Source: Phycisphaerales bacterium
GTDB taxonomy: Bacteria > Planctomycetota > Phycisphaerae > Phycisphaerales > UBA1924
Direction: 5' to 3'
DNA: 64,000 nt
Assembly: GCA_905339235.1 (NCBI GenBank)
Contig: CAJPFG010000003.1
Location: forward strand, 1-64,000
The notes beneath the pieces were generated by a model, which saw nothing but the letters and a program-made list of their open reading frames with translations, did not search any database and was not told the DNA's origin. The position numbers and the translations under genes were made by a program. Shown here piece after piece: positions 51,370-60,628 of this stretch (position 1 is its first letter; every line of letters begins with the position of its first letter).

Positions 51370-52887
51370 ATGCGCACGATCGCGATCGTCAACCAGAAAG
51401 GCGGTTGTGGGAAGACCACGACGGCCATCAACCTCGGGGCCATGCTCGCGCGTGCCGGAAAACGTGTCCTGCTGGTGGACATGGATCCGCAGTCTCACTG
51501 CGCCGCGGGGCTGGGGGTTCCGGAGGGCCGGATCGAACTGGACATCGGCGACGCGATGCTGGCGGTGGGGCACAGACCGCTGGACCCGCCGCGGCTGTTG
51601 TGGCGAGTGGCGCGGAACATGGACCTGGCGCCCAGCCGCATGAGGCTGGCGGGCCTGGAAGCGGCCCGCGGGGGCCTGGCGGAACTGCTCGATAAGGATC
51701 GGCGCCTGGCGGCGGTGTTGAACCACTTCCGGCATGATTACGACATCGCGTGCATCGACTGCGCCCCGAGCATCGGGCTGCTCACCTACAACGCGCTGGC
51801 GGCGTCGGACAGCGTGCTGATTCCGGTCGAAACGAGTTTCTTCTCGCTGCAGGGCGCGACCAAGCAGGTCAACTCGGTCCGGACGCTGGCGCGAAGGCTG
51901 GGTGTGCAACTGCCGACGTGGGTGCTCGCGACGATTCATGATGAGAACAACGGGGTCGCGGCGGACCTGCTGGCGGAGTTGCACCGCCGCTTCAAGGATC
52001 GCGTGGTGCCGGTGATCGTGCGCCGCGATGCCAGGTTGAAGGAGGCCGCGTCGTTCGGGCAGACTATCGCGGACTATTCGCCGGACTCGTCCGGCGCGGC
52101 GGATTATGCGCTGCTGGCGACGTGGGTGCGGGAGTTGCTGGACGGGAAGGCGGAGCCGCCTTCGGCGCCGGAGCCGGAGCACCACAGCGACGAGCACGAG
52201 GCGGAGGTTCACGTGGCGGCGATCAGTCCGAGGTTTCTCGCGGAACGACCCGCGGAGAGCGTGCGACCGGCGGAGACGCCGGCGCGCTCGGAAGTCACCC
52301 AGACCATCGCGGTGGCCGAGGCGCCCGAGGTCAAGACGATGTCGCGGGCGGAGGATGTCGCGCGGCGCGCCCAGGAGTTTTTGCGGCGGGTGGCGCTGGG
52401 CCGGAACACTCCCGCGGCGACGGGATCGCCCGCGCTGGCATCGGCGACGGGTTTCGCGCAATCACCTCTGACGGCCTCGGCGGCGGTGGCTGTGTTGCCG
52501 GCGCCCGCGTTGAGGTTGATGGAGGAACCGGCCGCGCGGATCGTCCCCGCGAGCCCGTCGGTTTCGCGGCTGTTCGGCGTGCAGGAAACCAACCAGGGCG
52601 TGCTGTTCGTGCAGCCGCTGACGAGCGGGCAACGCGTGGCGGTGGCGGGCTCGTTCAACGGATGGTCCACGTCCACGCACGAACTGAAACGCAACGTGGC
52701 GCTGGGCGTGTTCGAGTTGTGCGTTCGCATCCCGCCCGGGAAGGTCCACTACCGGCTGATTATCGACGGGCAGTGGTCCGCCGACCCGTACAACAACACC
52801 TGCGAGCCGAATCCATTCGGGGAGACCAACAGCGTCTTCCATGTGGGGGCCCCCCACGCCGTGATGTCGGTCGAACGCAGCGCGTAA
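51370..52887 (+). CDS. ParA-type ATPase fused to a CBM48 glycogen-binding domain
   Basis: The 505-residue protein has two recognisable parts. Residues 1-255 are a ParA/Soj ATPase with deviant Walker A KGGCGKTTT (about 10-18), LLVDMDPQSHCAAGL, Walker B region DYDIACIDCAPSIGLLTYNA and VIPVETSFFSLQG. After a 140-residue disordered linker, residues about 398-495 match the AMPK-beta/CBM48 glycogen-binding fold. It has VAVAGSFNGWS (Trp 432), VHYRLIIDGQWSADP (Trp 469) and ETNSVFHV (Asn 487), which align with the sugar-binding Trp, Trp and Asn of AMPK beta. Both halves look intact. ParA proteins form ATP-dependent patterns that move cargo; the cargo here would be a glucan or a protein sharing this domain. 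No parB or parS was seen. GGAGG precedes ATG 51370. Confidence 0.88.
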   Translation: MRTIAIVNQKGGCGKTTTAINLGAMLARAGKRVLLVDMDPQSHCAAGLGVPEGRIELDIGDAMLAVGHRPLDPPRLLWRVARNMDLAPSRMRLAGLEAARGGLAELLDKDRRLAAVLNHFRHDYDIACIDCAPSIGLLTYNALAASDSVLIPVETSFFSLQGATKQVNSVRTLARRLGVQLPTWVLATIHDENNGVAADLLAELHRRFKDRVVPVIVRRDARLKEAASFGQTIADYSPDSSGAADYALLATWVRELLDGKAEPPSAPEPEHHSDEHEAEVHVAAISPRFLAERPAESVRPAETPARSEVTQTIAVAEAPEVKTMSRAEDVARRAQEFLRRVALGRNTPAATGSPALASATGFAQSPLTASAAVAVLPAPALRLMEEPAARIVPASPSVSRLFGVQETNQGVLFVQPLTSGQRVAVAGSFNGWSTSTHELKRNVALGVFELCVRIPPGKVHYRLIIDGQWSADPYNNTCEPNPFGETNSVFHVGAPHAVMSVERSA

Positions 52888-52939
52888 GTCCCTCGCAAGT
52901 ATGGCGAGCGCACCCCGTGCGCCGTGGAGACTTTGAACC

Positions 52940-54244
52940 GTGACGACTTCCAGATCCGCGACTCAGTCTCCCCAAGGACGCGGCCCGTTGCGAGTGGAGC
53001 CGCCGATGGACGGCCCCACCGCCAGCGAGTATGACGCCCTGACCGACCTGTTCCTTTCCGATCCGGCGTTGGCGCCGGCCGGGCGGGTGAGCCTCCGAAT
53101 CGCGACCGATGAGCACGCGGCCAAGCCGCTGGAATCCGAACGGACCGCGCTGGAACCGACGATCGAAGGGCTCATTCTGGGGCATCTTCCCGTCCTGGGC
53201 TCGGCGTGGGTTACGCAGTATGCAAAGTTCATCGCGGAGCGGGACCGGTCGGCGGTGGCGATCCTGCGTCTGCAGGGGGGCCAGGCGTGGATCGACCTGG
53301 TGATGCCGCGCGGCGCGGACCGGAGGATGCACTCACGGATCGGGTCGGGCACGGGGGTGTCGAACGCGGAACTTTCGACGGTGATTTCGGAGGTCGCGGG
53401 CGAGACGGCGCATTGGCTGGTGCGCGTGGATGAAACCGGGGAGCCGGACCTGGTCCGCACGGCGGGCCTTTCGGCGCTGGCGATGTTGACCGGAGCGGAC
53501 GACCCGGCGGTGCTGGCGTCATACCGCACGATCAAGAACCTGTGCGAGGGGCTGGGCGAAGATGTGCCGACTTTTCGGATCGCGGTGATGGGCGCCGAGG
53601 ACGAAAAGGCAGCCGCGGCCGAGGCGAAACTGTCCAAGGCGGCGGCGGTGTTCCTGTCGAAGGGAATTGAGACGGGCATTCGCGTGGGGAAGATCGGCGC
53701 GTGCGCGACCGTGGCGATGCACCGGGCGGAGACGAGCCTGACGCTCCCGGCGCTGCTCGGGATGGTGCGGGGCGCGTACTCGCGGAGCGCGGCGGAGCCC
53801 GCCCAAGAGGCGCCCGTGGAGCCCGGCGCAACCCCGGAGCAGCCCGTCAAGGGTGGAGTGGCCGGGGCGGGGCCCGCCTCGACGATGGATTCGGCGGTTG
53901 CCGGGCAACTTGGCCTCGCCATGCTGGCGACAGCGTGTCCGTACGTGGCATCGGTCCGGCTCGCGTGCGCGCCGGATGGGTCGCTGCACCTGATCGCCCT
54001 TGCCGACCCCACGCCGGAGAGCGCCGTTCGGGACTTGCTGGGCGCGGCCGCGTGGGCGGACCATCATTCTGTGCTGCTGGAATCCGTTCACCCCAACCAT
54101 CTGAAGGGGATTGAGAAGGCCGGCCCGACCCTGCACATGCTGACGGACGATCCAAAATCGTGCCGCAACCTGCTGGATACGGGGGTGCGGGTGCACTTTG
54201 CGATGCGGGTTGATGGGCGGTGGGTGGTCAAGGACTTGAACTAG
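52940..54244 (+). CDS. Hypothetical partner of the ParA-CBM48 protein, possibly P-loop-less MinD-like
   Basis: The 434-residue product starts at GTG 52940, 52 bp after the ParA-CBM48 gene. I do not recognise a named family. The segment LILGHLPVLGSAWVTQYAKF, then SAVAILRLQGGQAWIDLV, follows the strand-loop-helix-strand order of a MinD/FlhG nucleotide fold, but the loop lacks the GKT residues. Further on, SYRTIKNLCEGLGED and FRIAVMGAEDEKAAAAEAKL resemble the 'N-x-a-x-s' helix region of FlhG. A Pro/Ala linker separates a C-terminal domain with LRLACAPDGSLHLIALAD-like strands. It may be a non-hydrolysing regulator or adaptor for the ATPase. Confidence 0.7.
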   Translation: MTTSRSATQSPQGRGPLRVEPPMDGPTASEYDALTDLFLSDPALAPAGRVSLRIATDEHAAKPLESERTALEPTIEGLILGHLPVLGSAWVTQYAKFIAERDRSAVAILRLQGGQAWIDLVMPRGADRRMHSRIGSGTGVSNAELSTVISEVAGETAHWLVRVDETGEPDLVRTAGLSALAMLTGADDPAVLASYRTIKNLCEGLGEDVPTFRIAVMGAEDEKAAAAEAKLSKAAAVFLSKGIETGIRVGKIGACATVAMHRAETSLTLPALLGMVRGAYSRSAAEPAQEAPVEPGATPEQPVKGGVAGAGPASTMDSAVAGQLGLAMLATACPYVASVRLACAPDGSLHLIALADPTPESAVRDLLGAAAWADHHSVLLESVHPNHLKGIEKAGPTLHMLTDDPKSCRNLLDTGVRVHFAMRVDGRWVVKDLN

Positions 54245-54377
54245 ATTCGCGCGGCGCGAGTGACCGCCGGGACATGCCCGAGGTTCCCCGGGTGGTTGTG
54301 CGCGATGGGGAGGCGGTCGAAATCGAGGCCGAGCGCGTGGTCGGCACGCTGGGAGCGTTCGGAGTCATGTCGTCGCC

Positions 54378-54518
54378 ATGCACACGCCGGTGGTGGCAGG
54401 GGTGCTTCGCGTGGGGCCGGTCGGCCTGTCCACATGGCTAACCCCCGTCGCGCTCGCCCTGGGCGTGCTGGCCGCCGACGAGATATACAAGCACATTGCG
54501 CGGCGGCATCGGGCGTAG
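54378..54518 (+). CDS. Possible small membrane protein
   Basis: A 46-residue frame begins MHTPVVAGVLRVGPVGLSTW and has one hydrophobic helix (LTPVALALGVLAADEIY) and a basic end (RRHRA). An overlapping frame, 54274-54441, gives a 55-residue peptide that seems less likely. No good ribosome site is visible for either. The rest of 54245-54541 holds nothing else I can support. Confidence 0.3.
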   Translation: MHTPVVAGVLRVGPVGLSTWLTPVALALGVLAADEIYKHIARRHRA

Positions 54519-54541
54519 TTGGCCGCGCGATGCAGAGAGGC

Positions 54542-55837
<1,296 letters not shown>

Positions 55838-56008
55838 CTCGCCTTCCTGCCTGGAGGTGTTCTTCAGTCCCTCGGTACAAACCCCCGGAACGCCGAGGGA
55901 CACACCGCCAAGTCTATCGGCGGACGGGGTTGCTGTCTCCACCATCGGCGCGAGAACCCGCGCCGCGAGCCCGGATCGCCGTTCGAAGTCCGTTATCCGG
56001 ACCGGTAT

Positions 56009-56359
56009 TCAGCCGTGAGCATCGTCCTCGCGCAGCCCGGGCGGAGGGGGCGGCGGACGGGTCGAGGGTTTCGCGACTTTCGGTTGACCCTTACCGGCGA
56101 GCCGGGCCGTGAGAGATTTTCGGGCGAGGTCGTACTCCTCTTTCGTCATCTTGCCGGAGTCACGCATCTGGCGCAGTTCGTCCAGAAACCCCTGTTCGGT
56201 TTCGCGGCTCATGTCGGAACCGAGAACTCGGCGGCGCACCATCATGATCGCAACGCCGAGGATCACGACCGCGACGATGAAGATTCCCAGCCACAGCAGG
56301 AGGCGCGTGGGGTCTCGCGTTTGCTGGGCCAGGAGCGTCATGGATACGGTCGCGATCAT
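56009..56359 (-). CDS. Small membrane protein with SHOCT-like segment
   Basis: The 116-residue product has one transmembrane helix (LLLWLGIFIVAVVILGVAIM). It is followed by a SHOCT-like short helical hairpin (FLDELRQMRDSGKMTKEEYD) and a Pro-rich tail (STRPPPPPPGL). Such small proteins often form oligomers at the membrane. The ATG overlaps the stop of the upstream gene by 4 bp, so the two are likely translated together. Confidence 0.75.
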   Translation of the reverse strand: MIATVSMTLLAQQTRDPTRLLLWLGIFIVAVVILGVAIMMVRRRVLGSDMSRETEQGFLDELRQMRDSGKMTKEEYDLARKSLTARLAGKGQPKVAKPSTRPPPPPPGLREDDAHG

Positions 56360-57102
56360 GCATTTCCCGAGGCGATGGCCTCGCGGATCGGCACGATCAG
56401 GCCGGGCACCACGCGATGCTCGACGAGATCTTCGCCGATCTTGGCGAGTTTGGCCAGCACCGCGGGCAGTTCCCTGGTTTCGCTGACGCCGCCGAACTTG
56501 CGGAGCGTGCAGTAGACGCTGATGGCGTCGCCGGCCTCGGATTCGCGGGGGCTGGCGTTGCCGGGGCGGGTCTTCACTTCGAAGTAGCACTCGATGTCGC
56601 CGCGCTTTCCCAGCGAGAGGCCGATGAGCGGTTGGCAATCGATGGGCGAGGTATTGGGGATGTCGAGCAACGCGGCCAGCGGCGAGCCGGGGATCAGCGC
56701 GTCGAGGACGATGGCGTCGTGATTGCCGTTGGCCGCGAGATCGAAGCCGTACAGGAGTTCGACGTAGTCCACATCCAGCGGGCTGATGGAGAGGTAGGTG
56801 GGTGCGAGTTCGAGGACGTGCTTGTGGAGGGAGTATCCCTCGTCCACATTGGTGGGGTTGACGACGCCGGACCGAACGGAGGTGGATCGCAGCGCCATCC
56901 ACCGGTGGGGCATTTCGGACTGGGTGGACTCGAGGGCCAGTTCGTCCTTGTACTTTCGGAAGCCCGTCATGTGGGGGAACTGCCGCTTTACCCGCTCGAA
57001 AAGGTCGAGCACGGTCTCGCGCGTTCGGGGGAGTTCCATGCGCACGTTGAGCTTGAGGTTCACGTAGAAGTCATTGCAGAGTGCTCGGTACGACTCGGAC
57101 AT
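56356..57102 (-). CDS. Conserved hypothetical protein
   Basis: The 248-residue product begins MSESYRALCNDFYVNLKLNV. It shows no signal or membrane helix. Distinctive segments are ELPRTRETVLDLFERVKRQF, SLHKHVLELAPTYLSISPLD and DVDYVELLYGFDLAANGNHD. I do not recognise a family. Codon use and clean context suggest a real, conserved gene, cotranscribed with the small SHOCT-like membrane protein. Confidence 0.8.
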   Translation of the reverse strand: MSESYRALCNDFYVNLKLNVRMELPRTRETVLDLFERVKRQFPHMTGFRKYKDELALESTQSEMPHRWMALRSTSVRSGVVNPTNVDEGYSLHKHVLELAPTYLSISPLDVDYVELLYGFDLAANGNHDAIVLDALIPGSPLAALLDIPNTSPIDCQPLIGLSLGKRGDIECYFEVKTRPGNASPRESEAGDAISVYCTLRKFGGVSETRELPAVLAKLAKIGEDLVEHRVVPGLIVPIREAIASGNA

Positions 57103-57175
57103 CTCGGGTCGCTCCCTGGGTTGCTTGCGACTTCAACGATAGCGCGCGGGCTTGTGAATGCCCGGTGTACGTTCC

Positions 57176-57889
57176 TTAATCGACAACGTTGTCGAGCCAC
57201 CGCTCGAAGCCTCCGGCATCCGACAGATCGGCAAGCACCAGATCGGCCCCGGCGGCGGAGAGTTCCGCGGCGGGGGTTCGCCCGGTCGCTACTGCGACGC
57301 TGCGGCAGCCGTGGGCCTTGGCGCATCCGACATCGTGAGGGGTATCCCCCACCACCACGACGCGGGAAGCGCGGACGGGCCGGCCGCGCAGGCCGGCGTA
57401 CCGGTTCATGGCGACGGGCACGAGGTGCTCGCGCCGAGGCGGGTTCGAATCGGAATGATCGCCCCAGGCGGCGACCTCGAACCACTCGGGTTCGATGCCG
57501 CAGGCGCGGAGTTTCATCGATCCGGTTTCCTCGAAGTTCCCGGTCAGGAGTCCCAGGACCAGGTGCTCGTCCCGTTCGCGCCGGGCGCGGATCCGCGCGA
57601 GCAACTCGATGACACCCGGGAGGGCGCGCTTGACCTGGGACTCGACGAGATAGCGTTCGAGGATCCGCCGGTAGGCGTCGCGGAGGGCCGCGCGATTGGC
57701 GGGGGTGTCGGCGACGTTGCTCAGCGCGAACATCTCACCGATGATGAGCGGGTCGAGACGACCGGCGTACGAGACGCCCTCGCTGGAGAACGCGGGGCCG
57801 AAGACTTCGCGTCCGGCGTCGGTCATGGCGCGAACGCCGCACCCGCCGGTGGTGATCAGCGTGAGGTCGATGTCGAAGAGGATCAGCAA
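57176..57889 (-). CDS. HAD-superfamily phosphatase, phosphoglycolate phosphatase-like
   Basis: The 237-residue protein has HAD motif I ILFDIDLTLI (nucleophile Asp, though the second Asp is replaced by Leu-Thr order as DIDLT), motif II LLTGN, a Lys in GSMKLRACG and motif IV VVVGDTPHDVGCAKAHG. A helical cap lies at about residues 15-90. It probably removes phosphate from a small metabolite. The start is TTG 57889. It follows the acylphosphatase gene by 18 bp. Confidence 0.85.
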   Translation of the reverse strand: MLILFDIDLTLITTGGCGVRAMTDAGREVFGPAFSSEGVSYAGRLDPLIIGEMFALSNVADTPANRAALRDAYRRILERYLVESQVKRALPGVIELLARIRARRERDEHLVLGLLTGNFEETGSMKLRACGIEPEWFEVAAWGDHSDSNPPRREHLVPVAMNRYAGLRGRPVRASRVVVVGDTPHDVGCAKAHGCRSVAVATGRTPAAELSAAGADLVLADLSDAGGFERWLDNVVD

Positions 57890-57907
57890 CGTCGGCGGCT
57901 CCGTTCT

Positions 57908-58177
57908 TCAGTAGCGGATTTCAAATCCGGCCTCGTCCGGATCGATCCGGGAGGGGATGGCATGCTCGGCGCGGACGAGCCGGCCCATTTCGGTTCGCAG
58001 GTCGGCAAGGTACGCGTCCACGGCTGACTTCTCTCCCTGGACTTCGAGAAGGACCGAGCGGTCCGGCTGGTTTCGCACCCACCCGGTTACGGGGTGGCCG
58101 CGAGCGATGGTGCGGGCGGTCGCTCGAAAACCCACACCTTGGACGGAGCCTTGGAAGGTGACTTGGCGGCGTTCCAT
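57908..58177 (-). CDS. acyP: Acylphosphatase
   Basis: The 89-residue product has the family motif GSVQGVGFRATARTIA with catalytic Arg 18, and GWVRNQPDRSVLLEVQG with Asn 36. These bind the phosphate and the attacking water. It hydrolyses acyl phosphates such as acetyl phosphate or 1,3-bisphosphoglycerate. ATG 58177 gives the normal length of about 90 residues. Confidence 0.93.
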   Translation of the reverse strand: MERRQVTFQGSVQGVGFRATARTIARGHPVTGWVRNQPDRSVLLEVQGEKSAVDAYLADLRTEMGRLVRAEHAIPSRIDPDEAGFEIRY

Positions 58178-58618
58178 ATCCGAGCCAGCGTATGGCTGTG
58201 CCTGACGGGTAGCGAACGGGTGGAAGACGGACTCCCCCATAACCGCCACAACCTGTACAGCAGGCAAGGTTTACCTAGCCAGTTCGGTTGCCTCATCCGG
58301 AATACGTGCTACTTTTGACTCGAAGCAAGGACCGCTCGCACTTTGCGTCCCCGGCCACGGCCTCGCGCCCAAGGAATCCGGCGGACCCATTCACCTGCGT
58401 GAGCGTGCCGTGCTCGGCTACGCGGCGACCTCTCAGGACGGGAGGCGTCAACATCCCACTTCGTGCCGTCCATTCCGGCGGCTGGGCCTCGCGGGTCGAG
58501 TTCTGATGGAAGCAACAGCGTGGAAGGTGTGTGCGGCGAATCGCCCCCGGCGTGGTCTGTCGGGTCCGTTCCGTCGCGCGGAGTATCGTCGCTGGGACCA
58601 TCTCACGGACGCGAAACT

Positions 58619-60487
58619 GTGGCCGATCTGTGGCGGGGAAAACCTGTTCGCGACAACCGCGATGTCGAGCGCGTCAAGGACGCCTCGGACATTGTGCGCG
58701 TGATCGGCGAGGTCGTGTCGCTCAAGCCGAACGGGCGCGAGTTCCGCTGCCTGTGCCCGTTCCACGACGACCACAATCCCTCGATGTACGTGGTGCCAGG
58801 AAAACAGATTTTCAACTGCTTCGTGTGCGGCGCCGCGGGGGACGTGCTGTCGTTCGTGATGAAGTTCCACAAGATGGAGTTCCGAGAGGCCCTGGAGTAT
58901 CTCGCGGAGCGGGCGGGCATCGCCCTGACGCCCATGCGAGCCGCGGCGAGCGATCAGCCCGCGGGCCCGACGCGTGCCGACCTGCTGAAGGCGTGCGCGA
59001 TGGGAACCGAGTTTTTCCGCGGGCTGCTCAATCACCCTGAACATGGGAAGGCGGCTCGCGCGGTGATCGAGCGCCGTGGGATCACCCCGGCGATGGTCTC
59101 GCAGTTCCTGCTGGGGGCCGCGGCGGACCGCTGGGACGGTCTCGCCCTGACCCAGCGCAAGCAGAACCTGCCGGCGGAGCCGTTCTTCGAGGCGGGGTTG
59201 TTCAAGAAGCGGGAGAGCGACGGCTCGGCGTACGACGCGTTCCGGAACCGGCTGATCTTCCCGATCCAGGACCAGATCGGGCGCGTGGTGGCGTTCGGGG
59301 CGCGGCGCATCAATGACGAGGACGAGCCCAAGTACCTCAACTCGCCCGAGACGCGCCTGTTCAACAAGAGCGCGACGCTGTACGCGCTGAATCACGCGGC
59401 CCGGAGCATCCAGGTCGAGCGCACGGCGCTGATCACGGAGGGCTACACCGACGCGATCGCGTGCCACCAGGGCGGGTTCACCAACGCCGTCGCGACGCTC
59501 GGCACCGCCCTGACCCGCGAGCACGTCAGCGTGCTCCGCCGGATGTGCGACCGGGTTGTGCTCCTGTTCGACGGCGACGAGGCCGGGCAGCGCGCCGCCG
59601 ATCGGGCGGCGGAGGTGTTCTTCGCCGAGCCGCTGGACGTGGCGATTTGCACGTTGAGCCGTTTCACGGACGCGAAAGACCCCGACGAACTATTGAAGCG
59701 AGGGGGCGGGGCGGAGACCTTCCGCAGGGCGCTCGCCGGCGCGTCGGACCTGCTGGACTACCGGTTCGCGCGGCTGCGGGAGCGCTTGGCGGATGCCGGA
59801 ATGGCGGCGCTGTCGAAGGGGATCGACGAAGAGATCGCGCGGCTGGTGGACCTTGGCCTCAAGGACGTGCCCCCGCTGCGGCAGCGGCTGATCGTGAAGA
59901 AACTGGCCTCGCTCGCGGGGGTGGATGAGAGCGTGATTCTCCGGGCGATTCCCGCGGGGCGCAGGGCTCCGGGCCCCAATGGGGGGGCCTCGGGCGTGAC
60001 CGCGGAGGCGGAACTGCCGCTCATACAGAGTGAGATGCTGGACGCCCGGGAATGGCTCCTGGGGTGCGTGCTGTGCGATGGGACCCTCTGGGGCGTGCTC
60101 GGAGAGGTCGATCGTGATCGCGTGGCCGGTGGTGCGTACCGTTGGCCCGTGCTTCAACGCGTCGCGGAGGCCGTGCGTGAGATGGCGGACGATGGGGAAG
60201 CCCCCACGGCCAACGCGCTGGCCCAGCGAGTGGAGGACGAGTCGGTGCGATCCGCGGCGTTCGGCCTGATGTCGAGAGTGGATGTTGAGACAGGCCGCGG
60301 CGAGCGGCTGCGGGGATTCTTCGAGCAGTGTCTTCGGACGGCGCGGCTGGATCAGGCGAGCGTGGAGGTGAAGTCGGCGAGCACGGGCGTAAACCCGGAC
60401 GAGGCGGCGTTGGCCGCGGTCCGGTTATTGCAGGAATCGCGCCGGACTTTGGGGGCGGACCGCCGGGTGCTGCCCCGTCCGGTGTAG
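58619..60487 (+). CDS. dnaG: DNA primase
   Basis: The 622-residue primase makes RNA primers for replication. The CHC2 zinc finger is CLCPFHDDHNPSM to FNCFVCGAAGDV. The polymerase core has FRNRLIFPIQDQIGRVVAFG, the TOPRIM motifs ALITEGYTDAIACHQGG and VVLLFDGDEAGQRAADRA, and the helicase-binding C-terminal part from about residue 450. I place the start at GTG 58619 (VADLWRGKPVR) because similarity begins with VKDASDIVRVIGEVVSLK; the open frame reaches 58463 and the start is not certain. rpoD follows. Confidence 0.94.
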   Translation: MADLWRGKPVRDNRDVERVKDASDIVRVIGEVVSLKPNGREFRCLCPFHDDHNPSMYVVPGKQIFNCFVCGAAGDVLSFVMKFHKMEFREALEYLAERAGIALTPMRAAASDQPAGPTRADLLKACAMGTEFFRGLLNHPEHGKAARAVIERRGITPAMVSQFLLGAAADRWDGLALTQRKQNLPAEPFFEAGLFKKRESDGSAYDAFRNRLIFPIQDQIGRVVAFGARRINDEDEPKYLNSPETRLFNKSATLYALNHAARSIQVERTALITEGYTDAIACHQGGFTNAVATLGTALTREHVSVLRRMCDRVVLLFDGDEAGQRAADRAAEVFFAEPLDVAICTLSRFTDAKDPDELLKRGGGAETFRRALAGASDLLDYRFARLRERLADAGMAALSKGIDEEIARLVDLGLKDVPPLRQRLIVKKLASLAGVDESVILRAIPAGRRAPGPNGGASGVTAEAELPLIQSEMLDAREWLLGCVLCDGTLWGVLGEVDRDRVAGGAYRWPVLQRVAEAVREMADDGEAPTANALAQRVEDESVRSAAFGLMSRVDVETGRGERLRGFFEQCLRTARLDQASVEVKSASTGVNPDEAALAAVRLLQESRRTLGADRRVLPRPV

Positions 60488-60628
60488 AAGTGGCGGCGTC
60501 CGCGTAACGGGAGTGCGCGGACGTGACGGGAGAAGTGCCCCGGGGCGGAGGACTCGCCTTCGGGGGATGTTCGGAACGCGGGTTCGTTTCCGATCGGGAA
60601 CGGTCACGCGGGACGCAAGGAGATGCGC

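Noticed and set aside
51205..54244. ParA gene as part of the chromosomal parABS locus
   Set aside because: No parB gene, no parS-like GTTTCACGTGAAAC palindrome and no gidAB neighbours are present; the CBM48 fusion points to a different cargo.
54274..54441. 55-residue frame beginning MPEVPRVVVRDGEAVEIEAE
   Set aside because: No ribosome site, no known pattern, and it overlaps the slightly more plausible 46-residue membrane frame; kept only as a remark.
60623..60628. ATG 60623 as the rpoD start
   Set aside because: The AAGGAG ribosome site directly abuts this ATG; GTG 60629 has a normal six-base spacing and loses only two residues.
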